Origin: Monarcha castaneiventris obscurior
Lineage: Eukaryota > Chordata > Aves > Passeriformes > Monarchidae
Reading direction: 5' to 3'
Length of the DNA stretch: 64,000 bases
Assembly (NCBI GenBank): GCA_026261815.1
Contig: JAMPIT010000484.1
Span: 13,800,501 to 13,864,500 of the forward strand
This document shows positions 51,354 to 64,000 of the stretch, in pieces. Each line of letters starts with the position of its first letter. Position 1 is the stretch's first letter. The notes under the pieces were generated by a model. That model did not search any database and was not told the DNA's origin. It worked only from the letters and a program-made list of their open reading frames with translations. A program made the translations under genes and the position numbers.

Positions 51354-51367
51354 AAAAAAAAAAAAAA
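51354..51367 (+). repeat. A14 homopolymer
   Basis: Fourteen consecutive A in the upstream flank. There is no recognisable retrocopy upstream of it and no target-site duplication evident by eye. Confidence 0.9.
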
Positions 51368-54300
51368 GCTATTTGATACTTTTTTATGGATTTCAGCTTT
51401 TATTCTGTGCCCTGTCATTAGACTTGTTCAGTAATTATTGTGATATTAGTACAGTCTCCCGGGACTTGCCTAGAAAGACAAGTTATTCTTTCCTCACACT
51501 ACCTGTGATTTATTTCAAACTTTTGGGACTAAAAACTCAGAGAATGCATGCTTTGTAGATGTTTTCACACCGAGTCTGTGAGTGAAAGAAAAAGGAAATG
51601 CTGTGCAATGTAGGACAATCCTGTTAAACACAGAATAGTGCAGCACCCATCCCTGCGCAGTAGATCTGGTAATGCACCAAGAGAACAGTAGCACACAGAC
51701 CCTCAGGGAGGCACCACATCCTGTTCCCTGACCATCCCCCCCTCCCAGCCTGGAAAAAAAGAAAAGCAAAAAAATTATACCATATGAACCTTTTGGGAAA
51801 GGGCATTCAAGTCTCCAGGATACGAATTCACCCGTTAAACATCATTGCCTCCATGCCAAGTGCCCATCTGTGCTACAGGCTGGTTTGGAGAGCTGTGTCT
51901 GGCTTTCATGCATGAAAATCTCTTTCCTGATGGCGTATACTGGGCAGATTAAGAAATATTTACTAGACTGGCTGCCCAACAAAATCCCCACCACTGGGCA
52001 CTGGAGTGAAACACAGTTCCACCCTTCACAGCAAATTCCTCGTGAGCAGAGAGACCAACCTGTCAGGATTGAGGGAAATTAATTGACACAGAGCAACAGC
52101 AGCGCTCAAGATCCAGTAACAGCTGAACTTCACTTAAATGCTTTCTGCCAGGGTGAGTCCATATCATCACCTGGCTAAGCACACTGCACAAGGCATTCTC
52201 AAAGTCTTGGTTTTGACTAAACCAACTACACCATTCCTACCAGATTTCCTACATCTCAGACCTCAAATTGTTTTAGTAACCCATGGATCCATCAGTCATC
52301 TTTTGGTGCAAGATTCTTCTCTGCTTTTCCTATGTGCTACTTAACTTCTTATCAAATAATCTGCCCTTTACCTACACTTTTGTTCACTTTTTCCTGGTGT
52401 ACATTGTATTTTTTTCCCTTTTCTGCTGAGATGATGTGTTCAGAGAATATATTTGGAAAATAAAACAGTATTTTGCAAAAGCTTTGATCTATTATCATCT
52501 GCATGTTCCTCCCCATTTCAGTCTCCTTCAGATCTTCTCTGTTTACTACAGCTACAAAAAAACGCAGCCCACAAATCACCACCCAACACACACTGAGCTC
52601 CTTACAGATTATTTAACTACCAAGCTGTTAGTTTCACATGCTATATTGGGAAAATTCCTTCTAAAATATAAAACACAAAATCCATTATATACTTTTAACA
52701 ACCTGTAAAGATTATCTCATTCACTGTAAGTCTTGCAAAGAGTCACAAGCATAAAATATTACACTGCAAGACCTTTGGAAATCAGCTGGTTATAAGCATA
52801 GCTTGTAAATCAGATTCTTCCTACATAATGAGCAAGCCAAAGGGGAGGAGTACAGATTATTTGACACCAGCTTGTTGTGGTTTTAAGGATATATTGCCAG
52901 ATTGTGCTGGGTTATATACATACTTTTCCATATATAATGCTCATTCTAATGGTTTGCTTGCCATTTTGTGGACCCTGATTTAGCTTTATTAAACTATATA
53001 ATGACAGAATTTCTATTTTAAAAAACCCAAGCTAGGACCATAAACTGTGGCTTCATGTTATTGGAAGCTGCTGAACAAAAGATACTCAACAGGACCTCCA
53101 TCTACTGTAACCATAATCCATTCTTATTTATGAAGGCTGCCTCAGCATTCCCCTTGCATTATTAGATGTAAAGGTAGAGAAAAGCCCTGGTCTCATACTA
53201 GATGAGGCCAGCTTTTGTACAATGCAGTAAATATTTGTTGAAAACACTTTTAACAGGACTAAATGACTTTTCCCAGACTCCCACATTTTCACAGAACCGA
53301 AACACAGTTGAATCATTAAACTGTCTCCACAGTGAAGCATTTGAGCAATGCAGTGCTTCAAACACTACAGAGAAACTGAAAACAAAACCCAAGAAAAATC
53401 TCTGCTACTTTTAATAAAGAATCATTTGCAGTTAAGGAAATGTCTCCCTAAAAATGATTTCTAGAGTTCTTTAAACCTTGATACCACAAACCTGTCTGCA
53501 GCACAGTCATCAACTCTTGATTTCTGCTCAAGAACAACCTCTTAACATCTGATAACACATCAGCCAGGCAATTTACCTTAGTTTTGTCTATGCATTTTCC
53601 ACACCACATAATAACTCTGCTCTTTTTGAGTAAGGCACCAAATTTATGGCCATGCAACTGTGCATCAGCTTTACAAGAGACCATGGGGAATTAACGGCCA
53701 GGGGTATCCATAGAAGTGTGCTTTGATGGCAACCTGGTAAGAACACCACAGTTACAACCAGAGCTCGGGCCATTCCTGCACTCTCAAGACAAGTTGCACT
53801 AATTCAGACTTTATTCCCCATGGGAATAAACTTATTCTACTCAGAACAAAAGTTCAGGTGGCAGCATATCTGAATGGCCAACAGTAGTGGTGGGAGAGAA
53901 TTTAAACAAGTTAACAAGTGAACATGTAGGGCCAATAAGATGGAACAGATGCTGAAGAGCAGCTCACTTGAAGGCCTCATCCCCCCAACAGATGCTCAAT
54001 TGATTTGTCTGGATAAACAAATAATTATTTTGTTATTCCCTCAGCAAAAGATCTTAAAACAAATAGTTATTGTAGTACAGACACCAGCAAGGGCCCAAAC
54101 ATTTGAGTCCCCAACACAGAGGTGAGCAGCAGCTTCAGGGCTTTCTCTTGGCTGACCAAGCTCACTGCTTCAACCCCACCCCCACGTTTTCTTCTGGCTT
54201 TTTCTTCTGGGGAACAATGGCCAAGGTTTCTTGGCAGAGTGTTCTGGAGAGTGTCATCCAGAACATCAATCAATGTCATCATAAAGGTCAGAGCCACCAC

Positions 54301-54780
54301 ATGCCAAGGCCCAGAAATTTTCCATTTCTCTGATAAGCCTTCTTTCACATCTCAAAAAGGAGTTTCAACAAAAGAAGCAAATAATGTATCTGCCAAAACC
54401 ACTTCCCAAATAATTCCATAAGTACTCCCTTAGTTATTCCTTACCACTTTCAGCGTGAATTAAGGGAAAAATAAAAAACACCCCTGCACCATAACAACAA
54501 AAGTCTCACAGCAGTCACCCAATGACTCTTAGTCCCCAAACATAACCAAGAGCATCTCTGGGAAGATCAAGTACAGAAATTAATTTTGAGAAACCCTCAA
54601 TAGGAGAACAGATAATAGAGTTAAGTAAAAAGGCTTGGGAGATACAACCACAGTTTGAAATACTGACTCCCTTACATTTACATTGTGGATGCTTGGCACT
54701 TACCCTCGCTCCAGAATTTCTCTTCAAATCTCTGCTAACCAAAATATACAGAAAGTGGACAGACTCACAACTCTTTTCTA

Positions 54781-55060
54781 GTGGCCAATGACAGAACCCA
54801 AGGGAATGGCCTAAAGGTGTGTCAGGGGAGTTTAGACTGGATATTTGAGAAAGTTTCTTAACCCAGAGGTGGTTGGGCACTGGAACAGGCTTCACAGGGC
54901 AGTGGTCACAGCACCAAGTCTGACAAAGCTCAAACAGCATTTGAAAAATACTGTCAGGTACAGGGTGTGACTCTTGGGGATGGTTCTGTGCAGGGCCTGA
55001 AGTTGGACTCAATGATCCTTGTGGGTCCCATTCAACTCAGCATATTCTGTGATTCTGTAA
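54781..55060 (+). mobile_element. CR1 LINE, older 5'-truncated 3' end
   Basis: Recognisable but diverged CR1 3' end. It includes TTTAGACTGGATATTTGAGA, GGTTGGGCACTGGAACAGGC, TTGGACTCAATGATCCTTGT, and the tail ATTCTGTGATTCTGTAA. Internal stretches are rearranged or mutated, and the copy is clearly older or from a different CR1 subfamily than the one at 20.4 kb. A 165-residue minus-strand frame (55012-54515) runs antisense through it and is not a gene. The 5' boundary is uncertain. Confidence 0.85.
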
Positions 55061-58000
55061 TAAGATCTTTCTGGTCCTGGACAAAGAGGATTAGACATTC
55101 TATCTGAAGCTTCTAGCACATTAAGAAAGCCTAGATTGAAGCATATTTTGATTAAATTTTAAAAACAAGTTCAGATAAACATTTCTGAATATACCCTAAT
55201 TATTTTTTCTTGTAGAAAGAATGCAAAAGCCTCACAGGATGCTCATGGAAAGAGCTGACAAGGTAAGAAAACTGTCTGAGGCTTTAAGGTTCTCATTTCC
55301 ATCATGAGGAAAATAAAGACCTACTTTTTACTCAAAGAAGGTACACATAGCCTAGACAAGTAACATGCAGGAGGAGCCAGAGCAGCTGATGATGGCACCA
55401 AAGATAAAAATGAATGTAAAATCAGAAATCACTTTTATGAGTGTTTATATCTCATCAATGCCATGAAAAAGGACCTTTTTCAGTGAACAGTAAGTGTCTG
55501 GTGATCTCACAAGTAAAACATCTTGCAAGCCTTGCAAAGCATTCACAGAAAACACATTAATAAAAGACATCATCTGTGTACCTGAACCTACCATGAAAAT
55601 CCTAGTGCTATCTACAGGAGGTTTTTAGCTTTTTCAGACCAGATTCCAAAATGTTTTTCAAGCACCTAAAAATACAGTTAGACATCTGTTAGAGTTTTCA
55701 AAAGCATCTAGCACTTTAGACGCCTGACTTGGTGAGAACTGGCTACAATTGCTTTCCACTCCAAACCAGGAGCCAGCATTTCCAACCCAACAGAGTAATA
55801 ATTCGTATTCAATTCGTCTTAACTGTTACACAAAAACAGTAACAGGCTGTAAAGTCAATATCCATTTCCAAAACAACACACGGACACCAATGAAAGTGTT
55901 TTGTATGTTCAACACACATCTGAACAGCCCTAGCTGTACACAAACTGCACCAGCCTACACTTACAGGCCTGCATGTCCTGTACATCCTGTACCTACATAA
56001 TGCGGGAAAATACATTTATTCACTCTTATGTCTTTCAGACAAGTAACTGAGTCAGCATGTGAAACGTTCCCAGAGCAGGCAATAACATAGCTATTACCTT
56101 ACTTACAGTGAGTCAAATTTGTATGTTACCAGGACCAACCTCTGAAAGTGCTAAAGATTTGATTCTTGATATTACACTTCAATTTTGATTGCAAGATGTA
56201 CCAATTATGCATTAGTTTTAGCTAAATATTAACTGGATTGTAAAAAAGTGTTTACCATAATCCAAGAAATAGATCTTTCACAAATTATTTTAGTTTTTCA
56301 ATCAATGTTTTATTGTTTGGCATGAGAACACATCTTTGCTACTTGACCACTTAGGGTCTTCTTTTCTTTCTTACCACACCATCATAAACAGAAATGTTCT
56401 CCAAATGGAAAAGCTATTCTCTAAATTCCCATTATAGACTTTTTTTATCCTACTTTTTTCCAAAACAGCTGTCACTGATCACTATCAGATGTAGGTAGTG
56501 GAGCAGAAGAAGCACTGCTACAGTCAGAGATGACAATTTCTAGGTCAGCATTTTCACTAAAGGGAGTAAGTAAAATGAGATTTAAATACCAGACAGCAGC
56601 TGTTTATACTTTACACCAACCTGTACAGAAGTAGTGCATCCAACTTAATTATTTATTACAGCCTTACAATAAAGATGACAAGGAAGCAATTGTGCCTAGA
56701 TCTGACTACACGTTAAAAATAATTCTGCATTGCTGTTTCTTTGAATCTTTAAAAGCATTTGCTACTATTCTCTTTCTCCCCCACTTTTCTATCATCTTTA
56801 TGGAAGACTAAAAAGAAGGTTAGAAAAACAAAGTCTCAAAATAGAAAAAGGAGACCTTGAATGCTCTAGTATTACTTGGAAAATGGAGTGTTGTATTCTG
56901 CTACAGGAGATAGCACTTCAAATTTGAAAGGTCAGCTGCAAAGCTTGGCTTCAAAAGCAACTCACAATCACAACATCAGAGAACAGAAATAACTCTTCCT
57001 GGGCCAGGAACAAGTACAGAATCCTGGAGATGATTGTTTCCAGGCAAAACTGATGACAGAGCCAAATATGTCCTGATGCAACCCTGCCCATCTTTAGTGA
57101 GACAGTAGAAAGTCCCATTTCCCTGAAGATAGAAGAACTCAGCAACAGGAACCATTTTCCCTGATCACTGCCCATGGCTCCCTTGCCAGAGCTCTGAGCA
57201 TTCACACCCTGTGCTGACACCTCTCCTGTGGCAGCTGCCAGCTCCTGACACCACTCAGCACCAAGGGGTTCCTCTCCCAACCAATCCATGTTGTTATCCT
57301 TCCTGCAATCCATCTGTCCTCAAAGTCCTCAATTGTTTCATGCATATCCTAAATGGTAAATACAGGATCTAAAACACCAACCAGATGTTCAAGTTCAATC
57401 CTTTTTCCCCCCGCATTTGTTCTCAGTAAGACTCAGCTCAAATTTGGTGGCAGATATGGAAATTGTGGCATTTTTCTTGAATGAAACTCAGACTGTAGGT
57501 CTGAGAGATTTTTTTTTTCCTTGCCCAGTAGAGCTGTGCATAAAATATTCACAGCATATTTAGACAAATATGTTTATATTTATTTAATACAATGTTTGTT
57601 TATACTGGAAATAAGCCTTGCATAGTAGACAGCCCTTATTCTTTGGAGAGTAACACTGAATCTATCTCCATTCATCTACTGTTGGTTAGATAACTACTGT
57701 TGATTTATTAACGTTCTGCCACCAAAATTTAATGCAGAGAAAATCTGTAGCCCTACAGTGACTGGAAGTTCTTTTGTATTATGATGCAGTCTGCTGAAGC
57801 CAATAAACATCTTTAGTGGTCCTTGCTGATAGTATGACATTACTCTGCAAAGCCACACATTTCCCTCCCCCCTCCTTTCTCATGTTGTTTCATCTGATGG
57901 AAGGATCAAAGCCATCAAGTCATTTTTTCACCCCAACTCAATCAGGCAAGTAGCCCTTTGAAGTGATATTTTTTTCTTCCTTATTTTTCTTTTATTTTTT

Positions 58001-61000
58001 TCTCTTCATTAGGAAGAATCTTTCCAAAAACAGTCTGACATTCTGAAGTTTCAGAATGTTAATTCTACAACAGGTGTGACATGTCTCTGAAAGCAATGCT
58101 CTGATGGTTTATTTATGGGCTTTACTCTTTTTTTTTTCCACTTAAGAAGAGACCTTGAATATGTTTTCATATGACCAACATATTTAGAAACTAAAGGCTG
58201 CACCCATTCATCAACAACATGAAAACTAAAGACAAGAGTTCAAATAAATCTGAAAAGCCATTTGTGGCTGCAGCTTAAGGCTGTCATGGAAAGAAGGATA
58301 TCAAAATACTTCCATTAATGATTGCCTTGCAAGCACTGGGAAGTTGAAAGCCTATTACTAATGTTCTTTTCTCTAATGGGAATTCAAACTACTGTGCAGA
58401 AGAAGGTGAATAAGAAGAGATGAAGAAAAAAATAACCAAATTAAAAATTATTTAATTTCAGAAGTCAAGAAATATGGTATTTTGTTCAGCAACACAAAAG
58501 AAACACCATAATTTTCTCCTGACCCTTGATAACACAAAGCAGGAATCATCGAAAGCAGCAGGAGCCAGAAAATTCAGTAATCACTGACAACCTGTACCAT
58601 TAGAAAAAGCTTCGTGATTCACTGTATTGTTAACTTGTCAATGGGGTTTTTTAAACATATTTCAGCACCCTTATCAAAAAGAACATTAAGAGAAAAACAA
58701 AAATCAGTACTTTCCATTTGCAATCTCACCGTATTTTGAAACCTTTTTCTTAATTTTAGATAGGACTACTTAAACAAGAAGGTATTAGAGGTCACTGAAC
58801 TGAGACCTAGTGCCTGCAGGACAAATGGCACACCAATAAAAGTCAAGGGCAAAAGTAAAAAAGGGAGCAGGGAAAGGCAAAGACAGGCAGCACAAGCCAC
58901 ATCCCTTCACACCTCGATGGTATCTGAAGCAGCACATGCTTCTTGTGGTTACAGAGCAACATAACACAACATCCTTCATTTCTCCACCAAGCAGAGCCTT
59001 ACTGCTCTCTTCTTGGGCAAGGGAAGTGGTTGAGATTTATCCTGAATAGTTCCCTACAGCTGATACCACTAAAGAAACATCAAACAAGAAGCTTCTGCAA
59101 TCATTCAAAAGGACATTGAAGCTATTGAGTTTTCAAAATAGAAACTTTAATTGAAAATGCAATCTAATTTATTTTAATAGCCCTAATTACATTCACATAA
59201 CACTCGGGGGGGAAAAATATCACAGGTATCTTATTCAGACAGAAATTTTTATCACCAACTGAAAGACTTCAGAACTGAAGTCTATAATTTGTGCAAAATG
59301 GGAAACAGCTTAGGAGCAAGGACCCAAAACCTGGGAGTGCAAGAATTAAAGTTAGTGCTGTTATCTCCGAACACAAACTCACACTTCATTTCCTGCCATT
59401 TTCACTTATTCATAACTCCAAAAAGACTATTCAAGTCTGTGGTGGAATTACTAATTTAAGAGCAGTTAACTTTGAGTTCAGATTAAAGACAGCAATGATA
59501 AAAATTACTAGGTGCATTCATTTTTGAACAGCAGTAGTGTCAGAAGGAAGCCCTATTGAAAAATCAGGACCATTTCATCTGGGAAGAATCTCTACAGAGT
59601 ACAAAACAAAGGCAGGCATAAGAGAAACTCAAAACTGCTGCTGGAAGAAAAACAAGGTAAGCAACCAATTCCCTTGGCTTCATTTTCTGGGTAAGTAATG
59701 GACAAAACATGTCATTTTGGTAACCTTGGCCCCACATCTCTTATGCTTTGTTTGAGTTTGTTTAGTTTTTTTCAGATTGCCACCATCCAGATGCAGGAAT
59801 TTAAAAGCAGCTTTTCAATATCAATGTTTTTCCTCTCTCTTTCTGCAAGGCAGATACAGAATGTTGTGACCCATTGCCTCCAGCTCAAAGACTGACATTA
59901 ATGGTAAATCTATTTCATTTAAACTGTTAATTCAGCTGCATAAGGGAGGTCAGAAGGTGCTGGCTCTTGTTTTAATATTGCCTTGCACATTTAACATAGA
60001 AATCAGTGATGCATTTCAGGATGTCATTCAGCTTCCCTTAAAGCTTTACTCTAGACCTCAAATGAACTGGCAAAGTTTGGAGCAGCACCTATTCCAGCCA
60101 AAGAACAAATGAGTATTTACAGAACAAGTGTTCTATAAGCAACACGATTTATATATAGCATTTTTATATAGAACATAATAGTATATGCAAAACAGAAAAT
60201 TAATAGACAACATTAGGTCTGCTATTTTTGTGAGTTACAGCAATACAAGAATTTGAAAACATAGCAAACTTCAAGAAGTCAGACATGAGCAAGTGATAGC
60301 TCCAGAAGCTGTTAGTTTATAAATGAGTGTCTTATATCAAGTAGTTAAACAAAAAGCCACACAGCAGAAGATCTCCATGACAGCACTGAGTTATAGCAAG
60401 TGAAAATACCTAGAGTGGATCAAGGGGTTATTTTTATCCTCAGGGACTCAATACAAATTGTACTGTTTAATTGCACTCAAAACAAAATAGGTATATTAAA
60501 ATTATTTTGAATGGCTGAAAGGCCTTAATTTCTTTGTCTTTGTGGATTTAAGAAATGAAAGTTCAACATATGAACAAGTAACACATCGAACTAAAGAACA
60601 AAATTCATGCAAATTAGAATCATCTCTCAGAATGACAAGGGGCTTTTTGCTCTGCTGTAAAATTTCAAGCAGGGTCAATATATTGATACCAATGGAACTA
60701 AAAATTTGTCGGTACTGCAGGAACATGAGGATTGTGCATTGTAATAACTCACCATAATACAAATTATAATTATTAATATGCAAGTCATTTGCACACACCA
60801 AGACTAAAAATATGGTTTCATTGTGATAATGCCATAATGGAGAGACATTTTCAGCATCTGCTCTTGCATTTGTATCAAATGAACAGTCCACTTCACACAT
60901 GGTGCTTATGAACAAAAACCTCCTCATGTCTAGTTGCATTGCTCAATATTTTTTCTTTCTGTCTCAATGCCATCTGCAAACTCTATTTTCAATCATTAGT

Positions 61001-64000
61001 TCCAAGGAATTAGCATAAAATATTACTATATTATTTGTTTGGGATTTTTTTTATAATGGTCATTTATAGTTTAGATCTAACTATCTTAATTAATTGACGT
61101 GGGGTCTTGCATAATTGACCTTATACCAAAGCAGTTCTCGGTATGACTGTAGTTTCCATATATTAACCAATTACATAAATGATGTGTAATTCCCAAAACA
61201 AAACCACCTCACAGCTTCTTTCTGTGAAGGAACACAGACCTCTTATCACCTATCACACCATATAGTATGCAGACTATAAACAGGAATATTAAGTAGGTAG
61301 TGTTTATAGTATAATGCTGTCCACATAACAGAATTTGTAAAAGTTATATCAATAGCCATGGGACCTCTGAAACAATGCATTACAGGTTTTGGCCATTGCT
61401 CTCCTCCCTGCATTAGGAGCCGTCTCAAGTACCCATTGTTTAACTGAATGAGAAGCACACCTATGCTGATACTTGCAGGTCCAAGAGCATAGAGCTTTAC
61501 AAAAGGTGCTGTTTATTATAAGCCATCTTCACATATTAGTCTTGAGAAATCCCCAAAAGCATTTGAAGAAATGCCTTCATTCTTTTCCCTAGCCTTTTTT
61601 GTCTTCATTCTTTTTTTGCAATTCCTTGCTAAGGAAGTAAACCCCAGCTTTGAGTCACAAAATTCTAACAACTAGAAGTTTCTCATGTGTACCGTAGAGC
61701 AAAGATATTTACCCACCAGCAAAGCGTGTGATGTCTCTGTGCATCTCCCAGGTCTATATTAAAGCTAAGCAGGATACCAGCATCGCAGATGATACTTTTA
61801 CTTTAAAAATATGTCCAAAAATAAAATTGAAGTTATATATGTGCAAGCTTGCCAAGATGTTAATTATGACCCAGAAAAAATTCTGCAAAGCCTCAACAAA
61901 TTGATAATACTGTTTGCCAAACTAAAACATGATTTTTCACATAACTACCAGTAACAGCTTAGCTTTCATGAGTGACAATAAAAGAGCATATTGTAACCTT
62001 TTTAACCTACTTCCTTTTCAAAGAAAATTACAGCCTGTAACACTCTTTCCCTCTTCTATTTCAAGAAAACCATTAAAATTATTTTTTAGCTCTGGTTAAT
62101 GTTGGTCTATAGACCACCACTTATTAAAAAAATTAAAATTGAAGAGTATTTTCTGCATGGCAAAAAATTGGAATCAGTGGAATAAAACTAGTTAGTCATT
62201 TCTGTACCTGGGAAAGCGTTATCCTGCTCCACAAAAATGTGATGTTTCATGAAAAGGCCAGCTAATGATTCCACTGCTACAGGGCTTGCTGCATTATTTT
62301 TAAATCTAAAGGTTCAGTCTCCAAAGTTGCATTGCATTTGTCAATATTTCCTGTTTTCTTTTCAAGCAGTCCAAAAGTTCCTTCAACAAAACAGTTCGCC
62401 ATGCTTCCAGCACACACACTAAATTCAGAACAGAAGTAGAACAAAAGTATTACTACTTTGTAATTGAAAAGTTGGTAATGCCTGTGGTTTATACACTTCC
62501 AGAATCACAAGCACTGAAGATCAACCTTACAAAAAGGGGACTTGATAAATTCCCCAATACAGTCATCCAAGAAAATACATAGGTTTGAAGCATATTATTA
62601 AATCTAATTCTTGAATTGCTGGTTGTGTTCCAGGTGGGCTTTTATCTATGATTTTAGACATGTCCAGTGTCACCGCCAGTTTCTGAGTAGTAGAGGGTCA
62701 ATAAAAAAAGATTATGATAGTTCAAAAAAAGCATGAACAACCCTTAAAGTTGATCTATAGTGCACATGCATCTGGTGCTCCTGCAGATAAGCATCACATT
62801 TGTGCTTTACTGATCACTACGAGGAGTGTTTTTCTTTTATCAAACTCAATTGTTTTATGCTTTGTTCTTCTGGACTCATTTGAAATGGAGTACAGACTTC
62901 CACTATAATAGAAATACATCAAAAAATTACTTAGAGATCCAAGTACAGGCAACAGACAGGAATTACTTATTTTTAAATGAAGACTGAAACCACTCATCAG
63001 TATAGATTGTCTAACCAACAGGGAGAAGTAACAGCTCCAAGTAGGACGGGAGTCAGTGCACCAAGGAAAGGGTGTCATTCCAAATGCATACAGCTTTCAA
63101 AGCATTCCAATTAGGCTCCAATTAAAGAGTCCCAAACAGGCTCTAGATTGAAATTAACAGACATTTTACTACAAGCTTTGCTAAACAAAGAAATCACACA
63201 CTATTGAATCATTTAAAAGAACAATGAACAAAGCTCTGAAGAATATACAGCCAGACACACCAAAGATTAAGTATTTGAACAGATACTCTTTTTATGTGAC
63301 ATCTTCAAAGATACCAAATTGAGAAACACATCAATTTCTCATTTTAGGTGAAATACTACAGTGATGAGGAAGGGCAGAAATAAAGATTAAGACTAAACCT
63401 TGACTTTCACTATCATTAATGCATATTTCTGCACCACCAAAAGGCTTCTGTAAACCACCCCTCTTTGTAAAGAAATATTTCATTACTAAAAAATTAAATG
63501 TCATCTATACATATCTAACTATCTTCAATCATTTTTTCTCTAAAATTTGCAGAGAAAACAAAAATAATTAAGGTAACTTAGGAAAAAAAAATGTGATGTT
63601 TTGCCAAAAAACCCTCTTCTATGACTCTGTGATGAATACATACTAGAGTCCCACCAGTATCTTCACCTTACCATATCCTTAAGCTTTTCTTCCCCCAAAC
63701 TGCTCATGATATGAAATGATGAGATTTATGAAGAAAAACCAAACTATATTATGAAATTCTGTTTTCAATAGCATAGATGTGTATAAGCACTGGTACATAG
63801 TGGACAAGAAGCTATGCACTTGAGAGATCTTGGAAGATGACCTTTCACCACTAACTTCCTAATTTTTGAACAGAACTGGATGGTTTCCCTAGCAAATTAA
63901 AAGTATTTTTATTTTTATTTCTATTCTTAATATTAAGCACACAGTACAGTCTCCATGTTATACAATACAGTCCTGGCAGTACATGATATTTTATTTGTTG

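Larger units (their letters stand above)
37321..64000. other. Upstream intergenic flank of CACNA2D3; no gene recognised
   Basis: About 26.7 kb of AT-rich, CpG-poor sequence upstream of the promoter. It contains the two CR1 fragments at 47.7 and 54.8 kb, an (AG) microsatellite, a 14-base A run and several GC-richer islets (44.83-45.15 and 56.95-57.33 kb). The longest frames, for example minus 60939-60502 and plus 50145-50513, are under 170 codons, lack recognisable domains and are not framed by convincing exons. Older diverged repeats are probably present but could not be assigned by eye. The next gene on this side is not reached. Confidence 0.6.

Noticed and set aside
51354..51367. A14 tract considered as the tail of a processed retrocopy
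   Set aside because: The upstream sequence shows no gene similarity and no target-site duplication. It is a simple homopolymer.
54515..55012. 165-codon minus-strand frame
   Set aside because: It runs antisense through a diverged CR1 fragment and has no protein similarity.
60502..60939. 145-codon minus-strand frame in the upstream flank
   Set aside because: AT-rich with mixed composition, no recognisable domain, no promoter features and no flanking exons. A chance frame is likelier.
1..64000. CRISPR arrays, operons, insertion sequences, tRNA or rRNA genes
   Set aside because: No regular direct-repeat arrays, bacterial-type gene organisation or recognisable tRNA/rRNA sequence was seen. The composition and CR1 elements mark this as vertebrate DNA.

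Overview
This window is vertebrate nuclear DNA, most likely from a bird. It is AT-rich and CpG-poor, has no long open frames, and contains one compact CpG island (about 36.72-37.32 kb). It carries three truncated CR1 retrotransposon 3' ends. The best one ends in the octamer-type tail (ATTCTATG-like) typical of avian CR1.

One protein-coding gene could be recognised: the 5' end of CACNA2D3, the alpha-2/delta-3 auxiliary subunit of voltage-gated calcium channels, on the minus strand. Coding exon 1 (36205 down to 36087) encodes a signal peptide and the start of the mature protein. Coding exon 2 (35478 down to 35397) encodes the next 27 codons. They join in frame through a split valine codon, and the splice-site sequences are good. 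Together they give the first 67 residues of a protein of roughly 1,090 residues. The exon 2 peptide matches the mammalian protein as I remember it, but most of the signal peptide does not.

Layout: 1-35396 is the start of a very long intron 2, in which I found no further exon. 35479-36086 is a short intron 1. 36206-36723 is the presumed 5' leader. 36724-37320 is the CpG-island promoter. 37321-64000 is upstream flanking DNA with no gene I can support. In human, from memory, SELENOK and ACTR8 lie on this side and WNT5A on the other, but neither appears here.

The rest is intronic or intergenic DNA with small structures: an octamer-containing perfect inverted repeat (1458-1483), G-quadruplex-type runs in intron 2 and in the promoter, two short tandem duplications, microsatellites and a few enhancer-like segments. 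The listed open frames are otherwise mostly chance frames or run antisense through CR1. I found no convincing new biological system. The points most worth checking are the divergent signal-peptide exon lying about 0.5 kb from the CpG island, a possible non-coding first exon, and the octamer inverted repeat.
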